DNA from: an uncultured Prevotella sp.
GTDB taxonomy: Bacteria; Bacteroidota; Bacteroidia; Bacteroidales; Bacteroidaceae
Direction: 5' to 3'
DNA length: 64,000 bases
Assembly (NCBI GenBank): GCA_944320105.1
Contig: CALUGA010000004.1
Span: forward strand, 1 to 64,000
Shown here: piece after piece, positions 60,964 to 64,000 of the stretch
Numbering within the stretch: position 1 is the first letter of the stretch
Layout: the number at the start of each line of letters is the position of its first letter
Program-made: the position numbers and the translations under genes
The notes under the pieces: generated by a model
Seen by the model: only the letters and a program-made list of their open reading frames with translations
The model's database searches: none
Told to the model about the DNA's origin: nothing

Positions 60964-61854
60964 TCATTCCTTTTTATATTTCTTGGTGTTAGGTTCCATG
61001 CTTTCGGTCACCCAGATGTTGGCCCCCACCACGCAGCCCCGGCCTATCGTCACCCGGCCAAGCACGGTGGCGTTGGAGTAAACCACCACGTCGTCCTCCA
61101 ATATTGGGTGGCGCGGTATGCCCTTGATGGGGTTGCCGTCGGCGTCGAGCGGGAAGCTCTTGGCCCCGAGCGTCACCCCCTGGTACAGCTTCACGTTGTT
61201 GCCTATTATGCAGGTGGCGCCTATTACCACGCCCGTGCCGTGGTCGATGGTGAAGTGGTGGCCTATTTGCGCTGCCGGGTGAATGTCGATGCCGGTCTCG
61301 CTGTGGGCCATCTCTGTGATGATGCGTGGTATGAGCGGCACGCCGAGCGTGTGCAGCTCGTGGGCGATGCGGTAGTTCACCAGGGCCTTTATCACGGGGT
61401 AGCACGATATTATCTCGCCGTAGCTCGTGGCCGCCGGGTCGCCGTTGTAGGCCGCCTCCACGTCGGTGGCCAGCGTGGCGCGTATCTGCGGCAGCCTCCC
61501 TATGAGGGCGGTGGCCGTGGCCTCGGCCTTTGCGGCGCAAGCCCCGTCGCAGTGCTCGTCGCCATTGGCGCACGAGAAGCACAGCCCTGCCATGACCTGG
61601 TCGGCCAGCAGCTTGTGCATCCTCTCTATGTTCACTCCCAAGTGGTAACGGATGGTGCGCGTATTGACCGACGACTTGCCGAAGTATCCCGGGAAGATGA
61701 TGGAGCGTGCAAGGCTTATTATCTCTTCGAGAACCTTGCCCGAGGGGAGCGGGTTGCCGTCGCGGTGCTGGTGGAACAGGCCCTTCAGCGATTCAGGGTC
61801 GGACAATTCGTCAACCGTCCGCGTAAGTATGCGGGCAAAGTCGGTGTTGCTCAT
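60964..61854 (-). CDS. cysE: serine O-acetyltransferase
   Basis: Makes O-acetylserine from serine and acetyl-CoA for cysteine synthesis (used by CysK, 21567-22514). The 296-residue protein has a helical N-terminal half and a left-handed beta-helix (DIHPAAQIGHHFTIDHGTGVVIGATCIIGNNVKLYQGVTLGA) with the catalytic His/Asp region IDHGTGVVIG, and PILEDDVVVYSNATVLGRVTIG. Unusual for the family is a cysteine cluster near residues 90-108 (CFSCANGDEHCDGAC), four Cys that could bind a metal or respond to redox. Single leftward gene. Confidence 0.92.
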   Translation of the reverse strand: MSNTDFARILTRTVDELSDPESLKGLFHQHRDGNPLPSGKVLEEIISLARSIIFPGYFGKSSVNTRTIRYHLGVNIERMHKLLADQVMAGLCFSCANGDEHCDGACAAKAEATATALIGRLPQIRATLATDVEAAYNGDPAATSYGEIISCYPVIKALVNYRIAHELHTLGVPLIPRIITEMAHSETGIDIHPAAQIGHHFTIDHGTGVVIGATCIIGNNVKLYQGVTLGAKSFPLDADGNPIKGIPRHPILEDDVVVYSNATVLGRVTIGRGCVVGANIWVTESMEPNTKKYKKE

Positions 61855-61882
61855 CTTCTTGTTGTGTCAATACTATTGATGT

Positions 61883-61913
61883 GCAAAGATACATCAAAGG
61901 GCGCAAACGGCAA
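61883..61913 (-). promoter_or_regulatory. cysE promoter
   Basis: Minus strand: TTTG (61910-61913), exact 19-base spacer, TATCTTTG (61883-61890). Start of transcription near 61876, a leader of about 20 bases. Confidence 0.8.
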
Positions 61914-61991
61914 AGGATTGCCGCCGATTTTTTTTGTTTGGGCGTTCCGGCATCGCGGTATTTTTTGCTTACAAAGTTTGCTTGGCTGGGC

Positions 61992-62101
61992 GGTGGGTGC
62001 CGTTTGGGCTTGCAAAACGACCCATATTGCATTGCAAAACGCGCCGTTTTGCAAGCCCAAACGGCCTGTTTTGCCGCCCGAAACGTGCCGTATGCCTAAA
62101 T
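61992..62101. repeat. 22-bp-period palindrome array, locus 6
   Basis: Five units at 61992, 62014, 62036, 62058 and 62080 in the divergent gap between cysE and the phosphate transporter. Units 1-2 and 3-4 pair over 21 bases without mismatch (61999-62019 with 62045-62065). The remaining 62102-62446 has no gene; TAATTTTG at 62408-62415 is a likely -7 element for the transporter. Confidence 0.88.
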
Positions 62102-62446
62102 AATTGATTTTCAATGGGTTGGCAAAACGGCTCCGCGTGGCCTTTCGATGTGGATTTTTCTTTACACAATTGTGTGCTGCCAGGTTCCCGTAAGGCTTTG
62201 CGTTCATGCCCAGCGGCGGCCATGTGGGTTGGGCAGTGGCCTTTTTATACATATTTTATATGCGCGTGCGCGTGAGCATGAAGCAGCCTGCCGACCTTGT
62301 GGCGCGGCTTGGCGTGGGTGGGGCTTGTGCCGTGACTGAAGTTAGCATCGACCGTTATTGTAACAGAAATGAAACATTAGTTTAAATAACCTGTAATATA
62401 AATTACTTAATTTTGCAGCGAATTTCTGAACGAAACATAAAATTTT

Positions 62447-64000
62447 ATGGAAGCAATTTATTTGGTTATCGTGGTCTTCCTGCTCATTCTGGCGGTGTTT
62501 GACCTGTTTGTGGGAGTCAGCAACGATGCTGTCAACTTCCTCAACTCTGCCATCGGAGCCAAGGTGGCGAAGTTTAAGACCGTCATATTCATAGCGTCCA
62601 TCGGCGTGCTGGTGGGCGCGGTGATGAGCGCCGGCATGATGGACGTGGCCCGCCACGGCATCATGCACCCCGTGAATTACAATTTCCACGAGGTGATGGT
62701 GATATTCCTCGCCGTGATGGTGACCGACGTCATCGTGCTCGACGTGTTCAACACGCTCGGTCTGCCCACCTCCACCACCGTGTCGCTCGTGTTCGAGCTG
62801 CTCGGCGGAACCTTCGTGCTGGCCATCCTGAAGATGAACGCCGACCCCTCGCTGGGATTCGACGACCTGCTCAACAGCAACAAGGCCCTGAGCGTTATCA
62901 TCGCCATATTCGTGAGCGTGGCCATAGCTTTCGTGTTCGGAATCATCGTGCAGTGGATATCGCGCGTAATCTTCACGTTCAACTATACCAAGCACCTGCG
63001 CTACACAGTGGCCATATTCGGCGGCATAGCGTTCACCTGCCTGGCTTACTTCATCTTCATCCAGGGTCTGGCCAAGTCGCCCCTGGTGCAAGCCGACGCC
63101 AAGGCGTGGATAGAGGACAACACCAGCATGCTGCTCTTCTGGACATTCATAGTCTCCACCATAGTGATGGAGGTTATCCACCTGCTGCACATCAACGTGT
63201 TCAAGCTCGTAGTGCTTATGGGTACTTTCGCCCTGGCCATGGCCTTCGCCGGCAACGACCTCGTTAACTTCATCGGAGTTCCGCTGGCAGGTCTCGACTC
63301 TTACCAGGTGTTCACCGCCAGCGGTGCGGGCGATGCAAGGTCGTTCATGATGACCTCGCTCATGGAGTCGGCCAAGTCGCCCATACTCTACCTCGTGCTG
63401 GCCGGCATCGTGATGGTGGTGGCCATGACCACCTCGAAGAAAGCGCAGAACGTGATAAAGACCAGCGTGGACCTCTCGCGGCAGGACGAGGGCGACGAGA
63501 TGTTTGGCTCGTCGAAGGCCGCCCGCAGCATCATACGCGCCACGCAGGATGCCGGCAGCTTCCTGGGCAAGTACATGCCTAAAGGGCTTGCCGCATGGGT
63601 GAACACCCGCTTCCGCAAGGAGGACGCCATACTGCCCGACGGCGCCGCCTTCGACGTGGTGCGCGCTGCCGTGAACCTCGTGCTGGCCTCCATGCTCATT
63701 ACCTTCGGAACAAACTACAAGCTGCCCCTCTCGACCACCTACGTAACCTTCATGGTGGCCATGGGTACGAGCCTTGCCGACCGCGCATGGTCGCGCGAGA
63801 GCGCCGTGTTCCGCGTGACGGGCGTCATCTCGGTAATCGGCGGATGGTTCATCACCGCCGGTGTGGCCTTTGGTGCCTGTGCCTTAGTGTGCCTCATAAT
63901 GTACTACGGCGGTTTTGTGGCCATGTTCCTCTTCATGGCCCTGGTGGTGTTCATGCTCGTGAGGAGCAACATACAGTTTGGCAAGAAGGCCAAGGAGGAG
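62447..64000 (+). CDS. pit: PiT-family inorganic phosphate transporter (partial)
   Basis: Inner-membrane phosphate:cation symporter; 518 codons are present and the reading frame is still open at the window end. The start is MEAIYLVIVVFLLILAVFDLFVGVSNDAVNFLNSAIG, carrying the GxSNDAxNFLxxAIG-like signature of PiT. The second copy is MAFAGNDLVNFIGVPLAG, and the pair PTSTTVSLVFELLG and PLSTTYVTFMVAMG match PiT repeats. A soluble loop of about 85 residues (TSKKAQNVIKTSVDLSRQDEGDEMFG ...) lies between the halves. About ten membrane helices. A PhoB/PhoR-like pair is in the window, but no Pho box was identified. Confidence 0.93.
   Translation, partial: MEAIYLVIVVFLLILAVFDLFVGVSNDAVNFLNSAIGAKVAKFKTVIFIASIGVLVGAVMSAGMMDVARHGIMHPVNYNFHEVMVIFLAVMVTDVIVLDVFNTLGLPTSTTVSLVFELLGGTFVLAILKMNADPSLGFDDLLNSNKALSVIIAIFVSVAIAFVFGIIVQWISRVIFTFNYTKHLRYTVAIFGGIAFTCLAYFIFIQGLAKSPLVQADAKAWIEDNTSMLLFWTFIVSTIVMEVIHLLHINVFKLVVLMGTFALAMAFAGNDLVNFIGVPLAGLDSYQVFTASGAGDARSFMMTSLMESAKSPILYLVLAGIVMVVAMTTSKKAQNVIKTSVDLSRQDEGDEMFGSSKAARSIIRATQDAGSFLGKYMPKGLAAWVNTRFRKEDAILPDGAAFDVVRAAVNLVLASMLITFGTNYKLPLSTTYVTFMVAMGTSLADRAWSRESAVFRVTGVISVIGGWFITAGVAFGACALVCLIMYYGGFVAMFLFMALVVFMLVRSNIQFGKKAKEE

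Noticed and set aside
1467-62101. The 22-bp arrays as a CRISPR array
   Set aside because: CRISPR repeats are nearly identical and spacers are unique and about 30 bp; here all 22 bp are repeated with drift, the gap is only nine bases, and no cas genes are present.
62342-63190. A 282-codon leftward frame at the start of the phosphate transporter
   Set aside because: Shadow of the PiT gene, which runs off the window end; composition is His/Glu/Val-rich without motifs.

Overview
The window looks like a GC-rich member of the Bacteroidales, most likely Prevotellaceae. The evidence is the promoter style (a -33 TTTG and a -7 TAnnTTTG about 19-20 bases apart, seen upstream of many genes), the gene families (Mfa-like fimbrillins, BspA-type leucine-rich repeats, BACON domain, DUF2723, DUF4422, RhaT/RhaA/RhaB) and the many lipoproteins. 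The genus assignment is inference. No rRNA or tRNA genes were recognised.

Layout. 1-1680: no convincing protein gene; two promoter-to-terminator units that look like related non-coding RNAs, then a palindrome array. 1.7-5.8 kb: vsr, then a leftward surface-polysaccharide operon (flippase, glf, frameshifted DUF4422 glycosyltransferase). 6.4-19.1 kb: L-rhamnose catabolism (rhaD rightward; rhaB-rhaA-rhaT leftward; an AraC regulator), interrupted by a frameshifted GH43 glycosidase, a three-gene ECF-sigma operon and nhaD. 19.3-29.8 kb: a PhoB/PhoR-like two-component system, cysK, frr, rsgA, a DUF4160/DUF2442 pair, an SPFH protein, a MATE transporter with a terminator-like leader, mnmA and a YbjQ-family gene. 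29.8-41.3 kb: a long leftward accessory block containing a Hanks-type kinase, a small regulator-like protein, an FN3/LRR lipoprotein, two secreted proteins and three fimbrillin-type lipoproteins. One of the fimbrillins is a 1176-residue fusion of fimbrillin, LRR, BACON and M64 peptidase. 41.6-49 kb: CE7 esterase, small genes, a Fur-family regulator, a C5-cytosine methyltransferase with a frameshifted TdeIII-type endonuclease, and pectinesterase. 49-64 kb: housekeeping and envelope genes (queG, polysaccharide deacetylase, DUF2723, YqaA/DedA, purD, dipeptidyl peptidase, RNA methyltransferase, cysE) and the start of a PiT phosphate transporter cut by the window end.

How genes work together: the four rhamnose enzymes and transporter, with the AraC protein, form a complete route from L-rhamnose to lactaldehyde and DHAP. 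GH43, CE7 and CE8 enzymes suggest plant-polysaccharide use. The flippase, Glf and glycosyltransferase make or export a galactofuranose-containing glycan.

The strongest unexplained signal is a family of six intergenic arrays (starting at 1467, 6101, 16294, 27898, 47300 and 61992). Each has four or five units spaced exactly 22 bp apart around a 13-bp quasi-palindromic core, and neighbouring units are often reverse complements, including one compensatory pair of changes. Four of the six lie between divergently transcribed genes. Three genes (DUF4422, GH43, TdeIII endonuclease) are each broken by one apparently missing base in a short homopolymer. This is either real inactivation or phase variation, or sequence error.
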